DNA of 64,000 nt, from contig NZ_CP077084.1 of the NCBI RefSeq assembly GCF_014268275.3, forward strand, positions 3,782,001-3,846,000. Direction: 5' to 3'. Numbering within the stretch: the stretch's first letter is position 1; every line of letters starts with the position of its first letter. The translations under genes were made by a program, and so were the position numbers. Below the pieces are notes generated by a model that was not told the origin of the DNA, searched no databases, and was given only the letters and a program-made list of their open reading frames with translations. This stretch comes from Pseudomonas tritici. Its GTDB lineage: Bacteria > Pseudomonadota > Gammaproteobacteria > Pseudomonadales > Pseudomonadaceae. Below, one piece after another: positions 43,452-52,130 of the stretch.

Positions 43452-43922
43452 TCAGGCACTCAGTCGTTTTGTCATCGGAATACACGCTAACGCTAACCCC
43501 GAGGGCGAGTGGTAAATCGCCTGCTCGTCCCCCACGTAGCCGCAGGCTCGATAGAATGTCGCTGCGTTCAACGTCGCATCCAGCACCACGGTTTCAATCG
43601 CCCGTTCCTGCGCAACGTTTTCGAGGTGATCGAGCATTGCCTTGCCATATCCACGCCCGGTGAATTCGGGCAGTACAAACAGCGCACCTACTTCGTTGTT
43701 GTCCAGGTCGAGCATCCCGGTGGCAACCGGCTCCCCCTGTATACACCCCAGGTAAAACAGTTTATCCATCAGCACGTCGTAGCCATCCTCGGCCTTTCCC
43801 CGCGTCCACAGCATCATTTGCTCGCGCGTATAGGCGCCGATGCACTGGCTACGGATGGCCTGCAAGCGGATGTCGAACGCCACCTGGGCATCCTCCGGGG
43901 CAGCCCGTTTTATCTCCAGCAT
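43452..43922 (-). CDS. GNAT family N-acetyltransferase
   Basis: A 156-residue GNAT. The acetyl-CoA segment is VGALFVLPEFTGRGYGKAMLDHLENVAQERA, followed by LDATLNAATFYRACGYVGDEQAIYHSPSG. The ATG at 43922 has a GGAGGGAGA site; eight upstream codons are excluded. Substrate unknown. Confidence 0.88.
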   Translation of the reverse strand: MLEIKRAAPEDAQVAFDIRLQAIRSQCIGAYTREQMMLWTRGKAEDGYDVLMDKLFYLGCIQGEPVATGMLDLDNNEVGALFVLPEFTGRGYGKAMLDHLENVAQERAIETVVLDATLNAATFYRACGYVGDEQAIYHSPSGLALACIPMTKRLSA

Positions 43923-44097
43923 TTCACTCTCCCTCCATGAAATCATCGCGCCACTAGCACACTTGTGCTAATCGACCCCTCCCCCTTGCGGCGCTATATT
44001 CCTCGGCACTTCCAACGCTCCTCTGGCACCGCGCATTTATCGCGGGTGGGCCTGTTGCGCGCCGGAAAAGCCCTAACAACCCCAAGGAAGAATCACC

Positions 44098-44433
44098 ATG
44101 AAACTGCAATCCTCCGTTACCCGCCTCACCTTGTTGGGCGCCTTGATCATTGGCGTGGCCGGCTGCAGCAACATCAAGCCCACCGAAGACCATCTCAAGA
44201 CGCTGTCGGAAACCAACCTGGGCGAGCCGGTAAAGCGTATTGCTAACGTGCGCAGTGACTCCATGACCACCTATTACATCGCCAGCACCGCGTCCGGCGA
44301 CTATAACTGCGTGCTCTCAACCGGCGTCGGCGGGGCGCTGCATGCGGTAGGAAGCTTTGGCCTGATAAAGCCTGCAGCCTACTGCCAACCCAAAGGTGCG
44401 CGCGGCAATGCATTGCAGGGCTTCACTCAGTAA
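44098..44433 (+). CDS. Small lipoprotein, unknown function
   Basis: A 111-residue exported protein with lipobox GVAGCS (lipidated Cys23). The mature part is MTTYYIASTASGDYNCVLSTGVGGALHAVGSFGLIKPAAYCQPKG, with two cysteines that may form a disulfide. The start has an AAGGAAG site. Its last 11 bases overlap the convergent hybrid-kinase gene. Confidence 0.8.
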   Translation: MKLQSSVTRLTLLGALIIGVAGCSNIKPTEDHLKTLSETNLGEPVKRIANVRSDSMTTYYIASTASGDYNCVLSTGVGGALHAVGSFGLIKPAAYCQPKGARGNALQGFTQ

Positions 44434-46036
44434 CGGCCTCCTGGCTCAAGTCCCGCAGAACACCGCGCAGTTCAGCGGGGCGCACCGGCTTGGAGAGAAT
44501 CGCGATCTGACGGTCGTGCAACGCGGCCTGGATTTTCTCCACGTCGTGCCCGGTGAGGATCAGCGCCGGGACTGCCCAGCCGCGTTGTTCGCGCAGGGCA
44601 TCGATGCATTCGATACCGGTGGCGTGGTTTCCCAGGTCGTAGTCGGCAACGATGATGTCGCAGTCGCTGACCAAGTCGCGCCCCGAGGTTTCAGCCTGTA
44701 CCTCACAGCCCCAACGCTCCAACAGCGCCTGGGTGGCGAGCAATACGTTGTAGTCATCTTCCACCAGGCACACCTTCAAGCCGGTCAGCAGGCCGGTCTG
44801 ACGTGTGTCGTCGCGAGGTGCCGCTGCATGCGGCGCGGTGGCCAGGGTCAGGCCGTAGAGGCTTACCGAGGTGCCACGGCCGACCCGTGAACGCAGGCTC
44901 ACTTGCACGCTCATCAACTGCCCCAGGCGCTTGACGATGGACAGCCCCAGGCCTACGCCTTCGACGTCTTTGTCACGCAGGTGGCGCACCCGATAAAACT
45001 CTTCGAAGACCTTTGACAGATGCTCCTCGGCAATCCCCCGCCCCCGATCATGAATCTCCACTGCCAAGCCGCCGTCGCGAATGCGCACGCCGATCAGCAC
45101 CGGCCGTTGCGCGCCGTATTTGAAGCAATTGGAGAGCACGTTCTGCACCATGGTCGCCAACAGCGCCGGATCGACCAGCACCCAATGCGCACAAGGCCGC
45201 AGGCGCAACTCCACGCCGGCCCAACGTGCGGCCTCGGCGTTCTGGCGCACCAGGTCGGCGAGAAACTCGCCCAGGTGCACCGCCTGGTACTTGGGCAGCA
45301 AGCGGCCGTTGTCGAGGGTGTAGAGGTCGAGAATCGAGCGGAACAACTGCGACACGTTAAGCAGCGAGCGGTCGATGTTGTCCACCAGTCGGCGCTCTTC
45401 ATCGCCCAGCCGGGCTTCGCGCAGGCAGGCGGTGAACAGGCCGATGGAGTGGATGGGCTGGCGCAGGTCATGGCTGGCCTGGGCGAGGAAACGCGATTTT
45501 TCCAGATTGGCGGCGATGGCTTGCTCGGACGCCTTGCGCGTGCGCTCCAGCAGGATATGCGCGTACACCGGGATCACCGTGCTGGTGGTCATCAGCATCA
45601 GCACCATGAATGGTTGCGCCTGCCACACCGGCGTGAGGCGGTACACGATCAACAGCGCCAGCAACGCCAGGCCCGTGGCAATCGCCAGGTAACGCGAGCC
45701 ATAGCGCATGCCGTTGCCGAGGTTGACCCACACCATCACCGCATACAGCGGCAGTGCCGCCTCGCCGCCGACCACCATGCCGAACGAGGTGCCGGTGTAG
45801 TCCTGGATCATGCCGAAGATCCGCCGCGCCGGGTAATGCCCGGGCCATCGGGCGATCACCTGGCGAAATACGATGGAGGCCAGCAGGAACAGGACGATAT
45901 ACACGATTACCGGCAGGTACGTGTCCAACGAATGCCCAGGCAAAAAGCCGAGGATGCTGATGTAGACAATCGCGATACCGGCCACCACGATGCGCAGGTT
46001 GGCCTGGTCGAGCTCGGAGTTGGTCTCAAGACTCAT
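44423..46036 (-). CDS. Membrane hybrid histidine kinase with receiver domain
   Basis: A 537-residue protein with about five N-terminal membrane helices (residues 15-165), then HisKA with His189 in QASHDLRQPIHSIGLF, HATPase motifs (NVLSNCFKYGA, DRGRGI, GVGLGLSIV) and a C-terminal receiver with the phospho-aspartate in IIVADYDLGNHATG. The ATG at 46036 follows an AAGGA site; 13 more codons, including an ATG at 46063, are open upstream. It is divergent from the LuxR-type response regulator, its probable partner. Confidence 0.88.
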   Translation of the reverse strand: MSLETNSELDQANLRIVVAGIAIVYISILGFLPGHSLDTYLPVIVYIVLFLLASIVFRQVIARWPGHYPARRIFGMIQDYTGTSFGMVVGGEAALPLYAVMVWVNLGNGMRYGSRYLAIATGLALLALLIVYRLTPVWQAQPFMVLMLMTTSTVIPVYAHILLERTRKASEQAIAANLEKSRFLAQASHDLRQPIHSIGLFTACLREARLGDEERRLVDNIDRSLLNVSQLFRSILDLYTLDNGRLLPKYQAVHLGEFLADLVRQNAEAARWAGVELRLRPCAHWVLVDPALLATMVQNVLSNCFKYGAQRPVLIGVRIRDGGLAVEIHDRGRGIAEEHLSKVFEEFYRVRHLRDKDVEGVGLGLSIVKRLGQLMSVQVSLRSRVGRGTSVSLYGLTLATAPHAAAPRDDTRQTGLLTGLKVCLVEDDYNVLLATQALLERWGCEVQAETSGRDLVSDCDIIVADYDLGNHATGIECIDALREQRGWAVPALILTGHDVEKIQAALHDRQIAILSKPVRPAELRGVLRDLSQEAVTE

Positions 46037-46152
46037 GGGGTTACGTCCTTGTGCGGCAATCATCAATTCCTTCACGCTCCACAGGCAGGCCCCGGGCGCA
46101 GTGGTAAGGTAGCATGCCAGAGCACAACCCTGCCCCAGGAAGGAGCACCCTC

Positions 46153-46755
46153 ATGACCGGTCGCATCATCATTGCCGACGACCATCCGATGTTTCGCGAA
46201 GGCATGCTGCGCACCGTGCAGCGCCTGCTGCCCGAGGCCGTGGTGCAGGAGGCCGGCGACCTGGACGGGGTGCACGCGCTGCTCCGTGAAGACGGCGAGA
46301 TCGACACCCTGATCCTCGACCTGCGCTTTCCGGGCCTGACCTGCCTGAGCCAGCTGGCAGAACTGCGCCAGCAACTGCGACGCACCACGTTGATCGTAGT
46401 GTCGATGGTGGACGACCCGGCGCTGATCGATCAGGTGATGGCCTTGGGCGCAGACGGTTTTATCGGCGAGAACATCGCCCCCGACGAAATCGGCCAGGCG
46501 CTGCTGGCCATCCGCGAGGGCGAAGTGCTGGTCAAGTTCGCGCCCTCAGGCTTGTTGCCCCTCGACACCCACACCCTCACCGCCCGCCAGCATGACGTGC
46601 TGCGCCTGATCGCCCAGGGCAAGACCAACAAGGAAATCGCCAAGGCCCTGGATATCTCGCCGTTTACCGTGCGCATCCATGTGTCGTCACTGCTGCGCGC
46701 ACTGGATGTGCCTTCGCGGGCAGCAGCGGCGGTGAAGTATTCCGGGGAGTTCTAG
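46153..46755 (+). CDS. NarL/LuxR-family response regulator
   Basis: A 200-residue regulator. The receiver phospho-aspartate is Asp56 (LILDLRFPG), with acidic pocket IIADDHPMF; the LuxR-type helix-turn-helix is LTARQHDVLRLIAQGKTNKEIAKALDISPFTVRIHVSSLLRALDV. ATG 46153 has an AGGAG site. Transcribed away from the membrane hybrid kinase and towards the monooxygenase/permease region, whose genes it might control. Confidence 0.9.
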   Translation: MTGRIIIADDHPMFREGMLRTVQRLLPEAVVQEAGDLDGVHALLREDGEIDTLILDLRFPGLTCLSQLAELRQQLRRTTLIVVSMVDDPALIDQVMALGADGFIGENIAPDEIGQALLAIREGEVLVKFAPSGLLPLDTHTLTARQHDVLRLIAQGKTNKEIAKALDISPFTVRIHVSSLLRALDVPSRAAAAVKYSGEF

Positions 46756-46893
46756 TCACAGCCGGGCCCGCCTCGTTGCATCCGATATTTATGCTCAATT
46801 CCCAGCTTAATAATATTTTATTTATAACCCCCCTCCCCCTACCTTGAAGTCATGCCAACGCTGAATCCAACTGCATCACGCAAGGACAGAGAC

Positions 46894-47757
46894 ATGACTG
46901 AAGCAATAATAAAAACAGACACCCTGGTGGTGGGCGCCGGTCAAGCGGGCGTGGCCATGAGCGAGCATTTGAGCAAGCAAGGCGTGCCCCACCTGGTGCT
47001 GGAGCGCAGCCGCATCGCCGAGCGCTGGCGCACCGGGCGTTGGGATTCGCTGGTGGCGAACGGACCGGCCTGGCATGACCGGTTTCCAGGCCTGGTATTC
47101 GATGATGTCGCCCCGGATGGCTTCGCGCCGAAAGAACGCGTAGCGGATTACTTTGAGGCTTATGCGCGCACGTTCAATGCGCCGATCCGCACCGGCGTGA
47201 ACGTAACCTCCGTTGTACGCAATGTCGGCCGCCCCGGTTTCACCGTGCACACCAGCGACGGTGTGATCGAAGCCAACCGCGTGGTGGCGGCGACCGGGCC
47301 GTTCCAGACGCCAGTGATCCCAGCCATCGCACCCAAAGACACGGCACTGCACCAGATCCATTCCGCTGACTATCGCAACCCTGCACAATTGCCAACGGGC
47401 GCCGTGCTGGTGGTGGGTGCCGGCTCGTCCGGTGTGCAGATCGCCGATGAATTGCAACGCTCGGGCCGCCAGGTCTACCTGTCAGTTGGCGCCCATGACC
47501 GCCCGCCCCGCGCCTATCGCAACCGCGACTTCTGCTGGTGGCTGGGGGTGCTGGGCGAGTGGGATCAGGCAGCCATGAAACCGGGCCGTGAACACGTGAC
47601 CATCGCGGTCAGCGGCGCACACGGCGGCAAGACCATCGACTTCCGCGAACTGGCCCAGCAAGGCATGACCTGGTTACCACTGCAACATCCTCCGCCCCGC
47701 TTATCGAAAAACACACGATTGGATACGTGCCCCCGGAAGATCGCCATGGAAAGGTAA
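46894..47757 (+). pseudogene. Flavin-containing monooxygenase, C-terminally truncated
   Basis: The 5' part is intact: MTEAIIKTDTLVVGAGQAGVAMSEHL (FAD GxGxxG), the ERWRTGRWDSLVANGPAWHDRFP segment, and the second nucleotide motif VVGAGSSGVQIADEL near residue 175. Homology stops at about residue 258 (GKTIDFRELAQQGMTWL), where about 430 residues would be normal. The remaining 29 codons to the stop read through permease DNA in the wrong frame. The enzyme therefore lacks its C-terminal third and is probably inactive. The start has an AAGGACAGAGAC site. Confidence 0.8.
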
Positions 47758-49085
47758 GAGACCTGTTCACCCTGTGGTTCGGCGGGAACATCGCGCCGCT
47801 GCCGATCGTTACCGGTGCGCTGGGTGTGCAATTGTTCCACCTCAACCTCATCTGGGGTATCGTCGCCATCCTTGTCGGCCACCTGGTCGGCGGCGTGCTG
47901 ATGGCGCTGCACTCGGCCCAGGGCCCGCAAATGGGCATCCCGCAAATGATCCAGAGCCGCGCCCAGTTCGGCTCCCTCGGCGCACTGCTGGTGGTGGTCA
48001 TCGCCGGCGTCATGTACATCGGCTTCTTCGCCTCCAACATCGTGCTGGCCGGCAAATCCCTGCACGGCGTGGTCGACGCAGTGCCCGTACCCGTGGGCAT
48101 CGTGATCGGCGCCATCGGCTCCGGGATCATCGGCATCATCGGCTACCGCTTTATCCACGTGCTCAACCGCATCGGCACCTGGGTACTGGGCGCCGGGATC
48201 GTGCTCGGGTTTGGCTACATCTTCACCCACGTGCAGACCACGGACTTCCTGACACGCGGCAGCTTCAACATCTCCGGCTGGCTGGCGACCGTGTCATTGG
48301 CGGCGCTGTGGCAAATCGCATTTGCGCCCTACGTCTCCGACTACTCCCGCTACCTGCCGGCAGACGTACCCGTCGCGTCCACGTTCTGGACCACCTACCT
48401 CGGCTCGGCATTGGGTTCCAGCCTGTCCTTCATCTTCGGCGCCGTCGCCGTGCTCGCCACCCCGGTGGGCATGGACACCATGGACGCCGTCAAACTCGCC
48501 ACCGGCGCCATCGGCCCATTGATGCTGGTGCTGTTCTTGCTCAGCGTGATCAGCCACAACGCCCTCAACCTGTACGGCGCAGTGCTGTCGATCATCACCC
48601 TGGTGCAGACCTTTGCCTATCGCTGGATTCCCACCGCGAAAAGCCGCGCAGTGATCTCGATTATCGTGCTGGCCGCCTGCGCGATTGCAGCGGTATTCGC
48701 CTCCAAAGACTTCATCGGCCACTTCGTCGACATGGTGCTGGTGCTGCTCGTGGTACTGGTGCCGTGGACCGCGATCAACCTGATCGACTTCTACGCGATC
48801 CATAAGGGCAAGTACGACATTGCCTCGATCTTCCGCGTGGACGGCGGGATCTACGGGCGCTACAACCCGCAGGCCTTGTTGGCGTATGGGATTGGGATTG
48901 CGGTGCAGATTCCGTTCATGAGCACGCCGCTGTACGTGGGGCCGATTTCGGAGCACATCAACGGGGCGGATTTGTCGTGGGTGGTGGGGTTGGTGGTGAC
49001 GTCGCCGTTGTATTTCTGGTTGGCGAGTCGGGACAGTGCTTATAAGCGCAGGATGGAGGGGGGCAAGTTGGTGGGCGGGATTTGA
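47727..49085 (+). CDS. NCS1 cytosine/purine permease, native start lost
   Basis: A 12-helix NCS1 transporter body (LFTLWFGGNIAPLPIVTGALGVQLFHLNL, then FAPYVSDYSRYLP, SHNALNLYGAVLS, VPWTAINLIDFY). In-frame coding continues upstream as TATSSAPLIEKHTIGYVPPEDRHGKV (about 47676-47750), the normal N-terminus of such permeases. Between the in-frame TGA at 47589-47591 and GTG 47727 there is no ATG, GTG or TTG, so only this internal GTG can start the protein, without a good ribosome site. Expression is doubtful. Substrate: a nucleobase or allantoin-like compound. Confidence 0.8.
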   Translation: MPPEDRHGKVRDLFTLWFGGNIAPLPIVTGALGVQLFHLNLIWGIVAILVGHLVGGVLMALHSAQGPQMGIPQMIQSRAQFGSLGALLVVVIAGVMYIGFFASNIVLAGKSLHGVVDAVPVPVGIVIGAIGSGIIGIIGYRFIHVLNRIGTWVLGAGIVLGFGYIFTHVQTTDFLTRGSFNISGWLATVSLAALWQIAFAPYVSDYSRYLPADVPVASTFWTTYLGSALGSSLSFIFGAVAVLATPVGMDTMDAVKLATGAIGPLMLVLFLLSVISHNALNLYGAVLSIITLVQTFAYRWIPTAKSRAVISIIVLAACAIAAVFASKDFIGHFVDMVLVLLVVLVPWTAINLIDFYAIHKGKYDIASIFRVDGGIYGRYNPQALLAYGIGIAVQIPFMSTPLYVGPISEHINGADLSWVVGLVVTSPLYFWLASRDSAYKRRMEGGKLVGGI

Positions 49086-49112
49086 AACATCCGTCGGCTG
49101 TGACTTGAGCTG

Positions 49113-49142
49113 TCAGAAAACCCGCCTTGGCGGGTTTTCTGA
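49113..49142 (+). terminator. Rho-independent terminator behind the permease
   Basis: TCAGAAAACCCGCC (49113-49126), loop TT, GGCGGGTTTTCTGA (49129-49142), followed by TTTT. A 14-base-pair perfect stem. Confidence 0.88.
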
Positions 49143-49173
49143 TTTTAGGGGATGGCCGGGCATCGCCTTTTTT

Positions 49174-49197
49174 GTAGTGAGCGGGCTTGCCCCGCGC
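49174..49197 (+). repeat. Single REP half-element
   Basis: GTAGTGAGCGGGCTTGCCCC and the following bases match the REP arms at 4361 and 63528, but there is no inverted partner nearby. It marks the edge of the accessory zone. Confidence 0.75.
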
Positions 49198-49317
49198 CAG
49201 GTTGTGAAGCGGCAGCCAATCTAACCGTCGAGGTGTACCAGCATGCGCCTGGTCGATAGTGGCCCATCGAGATCGACTGCCAAAAAACAGTCAATCACCG
49301 AGAGTAACCAAGATTAA

Positions 49318-49614
49318 TCAGGCGTCTTGCGCAGTCATGTACTTGCTGAAGTTGTTGATATGGTCGTCGAGATTATCCTCAAGCATCATCCGGTACTGCT
49401 CACAAAAATACTTCAACATCGCTTCGCGAGCCTGCGCCATTTCCTCGCCTGATTTGAAGTTGCGAGTGCTCACCCAAGCATTGAATCGAGTGGTGCCAAA
49501 CATCATCGACGCGCTAACCTTTCCAAGGTCTCCGAGCGCCCTAAGCTGCTCGTTCGACAGGTTTATATGCGCGTCTGCACGATCAAAGAATGCTTCATCG
49601 GTGGCATCTGGCAT
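49318..49614 (-). CDS. DUF3144 family protein
   Basis: A 98-residue protein, MPDATDEAFFDRADAHINLSNEQL... with FGTTRFNAWVSTRNFKSGEEMAQAREAMLKYFCEQYRMMLEDNLDDHI, matching DUF3144. An in-frame ATG at 49635 (MIDRYPAM) is an alternative start. Function unknown. Confidence 0.8.
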   Translation of the reverse strand: MPDATDEAFFDRADAHINLSNEQLRALGDLGKVSASMMFGTTRFNAWVSTRNFKSGEEMAQAREAMLKYFCEQYRMMLEDNLDDHINNFSKYMTAQDA

Positions 49615-49831
49615 TGCTGGGTACCTATCTATCATTGTCGGAAATTCCGTAATTGGAACACTTCCCGCATCGGCTATGCTACGACACGTAAACAAAAAAA
49701 TGCCAAGGTTTGACGCCCGCTATTGGCACTCGCCGCTCACCACGCGGGTGCCCTTCAGCAAGCGTTGAACCTGGCGATAACCTGTTCGGCGACTCGCGCG
49801 GACTCAAGCGCGTTCCCACTGCGGCGATGAC

Positions 49832-50035
49832 ATGGACTTCGATTGCTTTGTGCTGATGACCGAACAGGTGATTGACGGAGAGACTCTGCACTGGCGCCGT
49901 TTTGGGTTGAGCGTATCCAACGGTCTGGAAGTCGGTATTACCACTCGATGGGACGCCGAGAATCGCCCGATCAGTTTTTCCCTGGCGGAATTTCGCGAGG
50001 CGCTGGAGGACTTTTACAGGCTGATGAAAGCCTAA
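49832..50035 (+). CDS. Small hypothetical protein, possibly a fragment
   Basis: 67 residues, MDFDCFVLMTEQVIDGETLHWRRFGLSVSN... ending LAEFREALEDFYRLMKA. The composition is protein-like. There is no good ribosome site, and it may be the 3' remnant of a longer immunity-type gene. It is the first plus-strand member of the orphan gene array. Confidence 0.5.
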   Translation: MDFDCFVLMTEQVIDGETLHWRRFGLSVSNGLEVGITTRWDAENRPISFSLAEFREALEDFYRLMKA

Positions 50036-50129
50036 GGGCTGAATGAATTACCCCTGCCCAAGTCGAAAATTTTGCCAAAGAGTTGCCCGCCATTTAACGA
50101 AGTGATCGAACACTAGGGATGAACCGCAA

Positions 50130-50531
50130 ATGAGCAAACTGGGTTGTAAGTGTGGTCATGTGATTACCGATCAAACCGACAGCTTGCCCTATAAGGCGAG
50201 CCTGCTTCGCGACGAGGTAGAAAATGAATGTTGGGATGAGGTGCACCGCGAACTCAAACCTCTGGTAGAGGCTGCGGAATCCGGAGACAAGGCTGCGATA
50301 GCTGAGGCATTTGGCGGGTTCGCACCCTGGAGCAGCGCTACTGACGAACTGCAAGGCCGAATAGCCCGCATCTACATTCACCGCATGTCGAATGTCTACG
50401 AATGCCAGAACTGTGGACGCCTTTGGGTGCAAAAGGATGCCAGTGACAGATTTGTTTCCTATGTCCCTGAGGAAGGCGCATATGGGGCGATCTTGTCAGT
50501 GGCATCAGGAGAGTCTGAGAAGCGAGATTGA
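50130..50531 (+). CDS. Hypothetical protein with two zinc-type cysteine pairs
   Basis: A 133-residue acidic protein. CKCG near the start and CQNCGRLW near residue 92 could form one zinc site; the middle is helical (RDEVENECWDEVHRELKPLVEAAESGDKAAIAEAFGGF). AGGGATG precedes the ATG at a suitable distance. I know of similar small proteins in Pseudomonas but not their function; an orphan immunity role is possible. A degenerate repeat follows at 50544. Confidence 0.65.
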   Translation: MSKLGCKCGHVITDQTDSLPYKASLLRDEVENECWDEVHRELKPLVEAAESGDKAAIAEAFGGFAPWSSATDELQGRIARIYIHRMSNVYECQNCGRLWVQKDASDRFVSYVPEEGAYGAILSVASGESEKRD

Positions 50532-50543
50532 GCGTGCGCGATT

Positions 50544-50590
50544 GGTCGAAATCTGCAGTTGCTATTGGCTGCGTTCGGCCAGAACCGGAC
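50544..50590. repeat. Degenerate accessory-zone repeat, copy 1
   Basis: GGTCGAAATCTGCAGTTGC followed by TTCGGCCAGAACCGGAC resembles the repeat copies at 52971, 54581, 55621 and 56508. It sits directly after a small orphan ORF. Confidence 0.45.
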
Positions 50591-50804
50591 GGTCACTATA
50601 TGTCCCAACCGATACCGATAAGAGGCAATCCGCTAAACGCTCTTGAGAAACCTGTGCCATGCGTACTGGTTCGTATGTATCAATCGCCGTGGTGACGGTT
50701 TACGGGACTGGATCAGGCGTTTGACGCGTGTCAGGGTCTATACTAATTTCGCTCTTTTGATCAGATCCACCCTTGATCACCGCACAGCCCACCAGGCAGA
50801 ACAC

Positions 50805-51554
50805 GTGAAACATTCGACACTTACTGCCGCGCTGCTCTGCCTATTACTTGGCACTCCCGTCAGGGCCGAGCAGTATCAGGTCGTTACTGAAGAGTGGGCG
50901 CCGTACAACTACCAGGAGAACAATCAGCTCACCGGCATGGCCACGGAGATCGTTCGAGCCATAATGGCGCGGACCGGGGATGACTTTGAGGTGGTGCTGC
51001 TGCCCAGTATGCGAAGCGCCCGCGCATTGAAGACCCGGCCCAAGACCATCATGTATTCACTATTCCGCACGGCAGAGCGCGAACCGCTATACAAGTGGGT
51101 CGGACCGATCGTGGAAGAGTCCATTCACCCCTATCAGTTAGCCAATGCGCAGCAGCCGGTGAATTCCTTCGAGCAGCTACTGCACGCCCCAAAAATTACC
51201 ACGAGACATGCCGGCCTGATACCCGAGACTCTGCAGTCGCGGGGCTTCAACAACCTCGAAAAAACTGCAACCGAGAGCCTGCAGCTCTATCGCATGCTGC
51301 TAGCCGGACGCACCGATATCATCATAGGCGACACCGATGCGGGAGTGGCTTACTACAGCCGCCAGTTGAACATCGTCCCCGGCACGCTGCGGCAGATTCC
51401 CATCGAGCTCTATCGCTCATCGCTGTACATCGCCTTCAGCCGCGACTGTGACGACGAACTGGTAGCCTCCTGGGCCCGCGCCCTAGAGCAACTGCGCCAC
51501 TTGGGCGAGCTGGAGCGCATCCAGGATCGATACAATCAACCCATCGGGCAATGA
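50805..51554 (+). CDS. Periplasmic solute-binding protein (SBP_bac_3 type)
   Basis: A 249-residue exported protein starting GTG: signal peptide (V/M)KHSTLTAALLCLLLGTPVRA, then EQYQVVTEEWAPYNYQENNQLTGMATEIVRAIM, typical of the amino-acid/glutamine-type binding fold. The longer upstream frame (from a TTG at 50643) lacks a signal sequence. It is a lone binding protein; similar ones in pseudomonads sit alone and may act in sensing or as remnants of transporters. Confidence 0.85.
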   Translation: MKHSTLTAALLCLLLGTPVRAEQYQVVTEEWAPYNYQENNQLTGMATEIVRAIMARTGDDFEVVLLPSMRSARALKTRPKTIMYSLFRTAEREPLYKWVGPIVEESIHPYQLANAQQPVNSFEQLLHAPKITTRHAGLIPETLQSRGFNNLEKTATESLQLYRMLLAGRTDIIIGDTDAGVAYYSRQLNIVPGTLRQIPIELYRSSLYIAFSRDCDDELVASWARALEQLRHLGELERIQDRYNQPIGQ

Positions 51555-52130
51555 AAGCGCGGAACCAGCGCAAGCCCGCCTCGCACTTATCCAGCCTTGC
51601 TCTCACTCAACGCGGAGGATAAGTCATGAACATTTTCGCAACATGCAGCCATCAGCCTTGGAACAAGGAAACGGCTTAACCCGGCCACGCCAAAGGAGCT
51701 TGCGGAGCAGATGATGCTTCACCAAAGTGAGCAGTCAGAGGTGCTCGAGTGGTTCCGGTCGACACTGCCGTTGGGAACGCTCGGAACAACGGCCCGGATC
51801 TGATCATTGCGAAGTAGCTTGGCCATAGTGGTACCCGCATGCTCGTCCAGCGGCCGCACTTCCTAAAGACTGCTATCGGCCGATTGTGTTGAAAAAGTCG
51901 GTTCGCCCAAACGGCCTGGTCACTGACCGGTTAAAACGCGTTTTTTTCACGCTGCTATGTGAAATCCGAGCCCGTATATGTCTGCCGAAAGTAAAGATTT
52001 CAAGCTCGGACGCATACTTTTCTACCGCGGAAACCATGGTCGACTTTTTCAACAGAATCGGCCAATAGCACACACTCAAGTATCGACTATGCTTGGGGCG
52101 ATTCAGCCCTGTACCTGAAGGATCTAAACA
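51555..52130. other. Gene-poor stretch with decayed coding and a MITE-like element
   Basis: At 51627 a GGAGGA site precedes an ATG, but the frame stops after 17 codons. Another frame at about 51659-51803 encodes KRLNPATPKELAEQMMLHQSEQSEVLEWFRSTLP before TGA, so this looks like a frame-shifted remnant of a small gene. The rest is the inverted-repeat element at 51871-52070 and the leader of the next gene. Confidence 0.5.
51871..52070. mobile_element. MITE-like element with 30-base terminal inverted repeats
   Basis: The ends 51871-51900 and 52041-52070 match as inverted repeats at 28 of 30 bases; the shared core is GTTGAAAAAGTCG. The total length is 200 bases, too short for a transposase. A 60-codon frame inside (ending MVDFFNRIGQ) is formed by the repeat itself and is not counted as a gene. 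It is probably a non-autonomous derivative of an insertion sequence with the same ends. Confidence 0.75.

Noticed and set aside
49036..49224. 62-codon frame across the permease terminator and a REP
   Set aside because: It runs through a terminator hairpin and repeat DNA; same REP-derived VVSGLAPR peptide as at 63.5 kb.
51886..52068. 60-codon frame inside the MITE-like element (ending MVDFFNRIGQ)
   Set aside because: It is produced by the terminal repeats of the element, with no ribosome site and no known domain.
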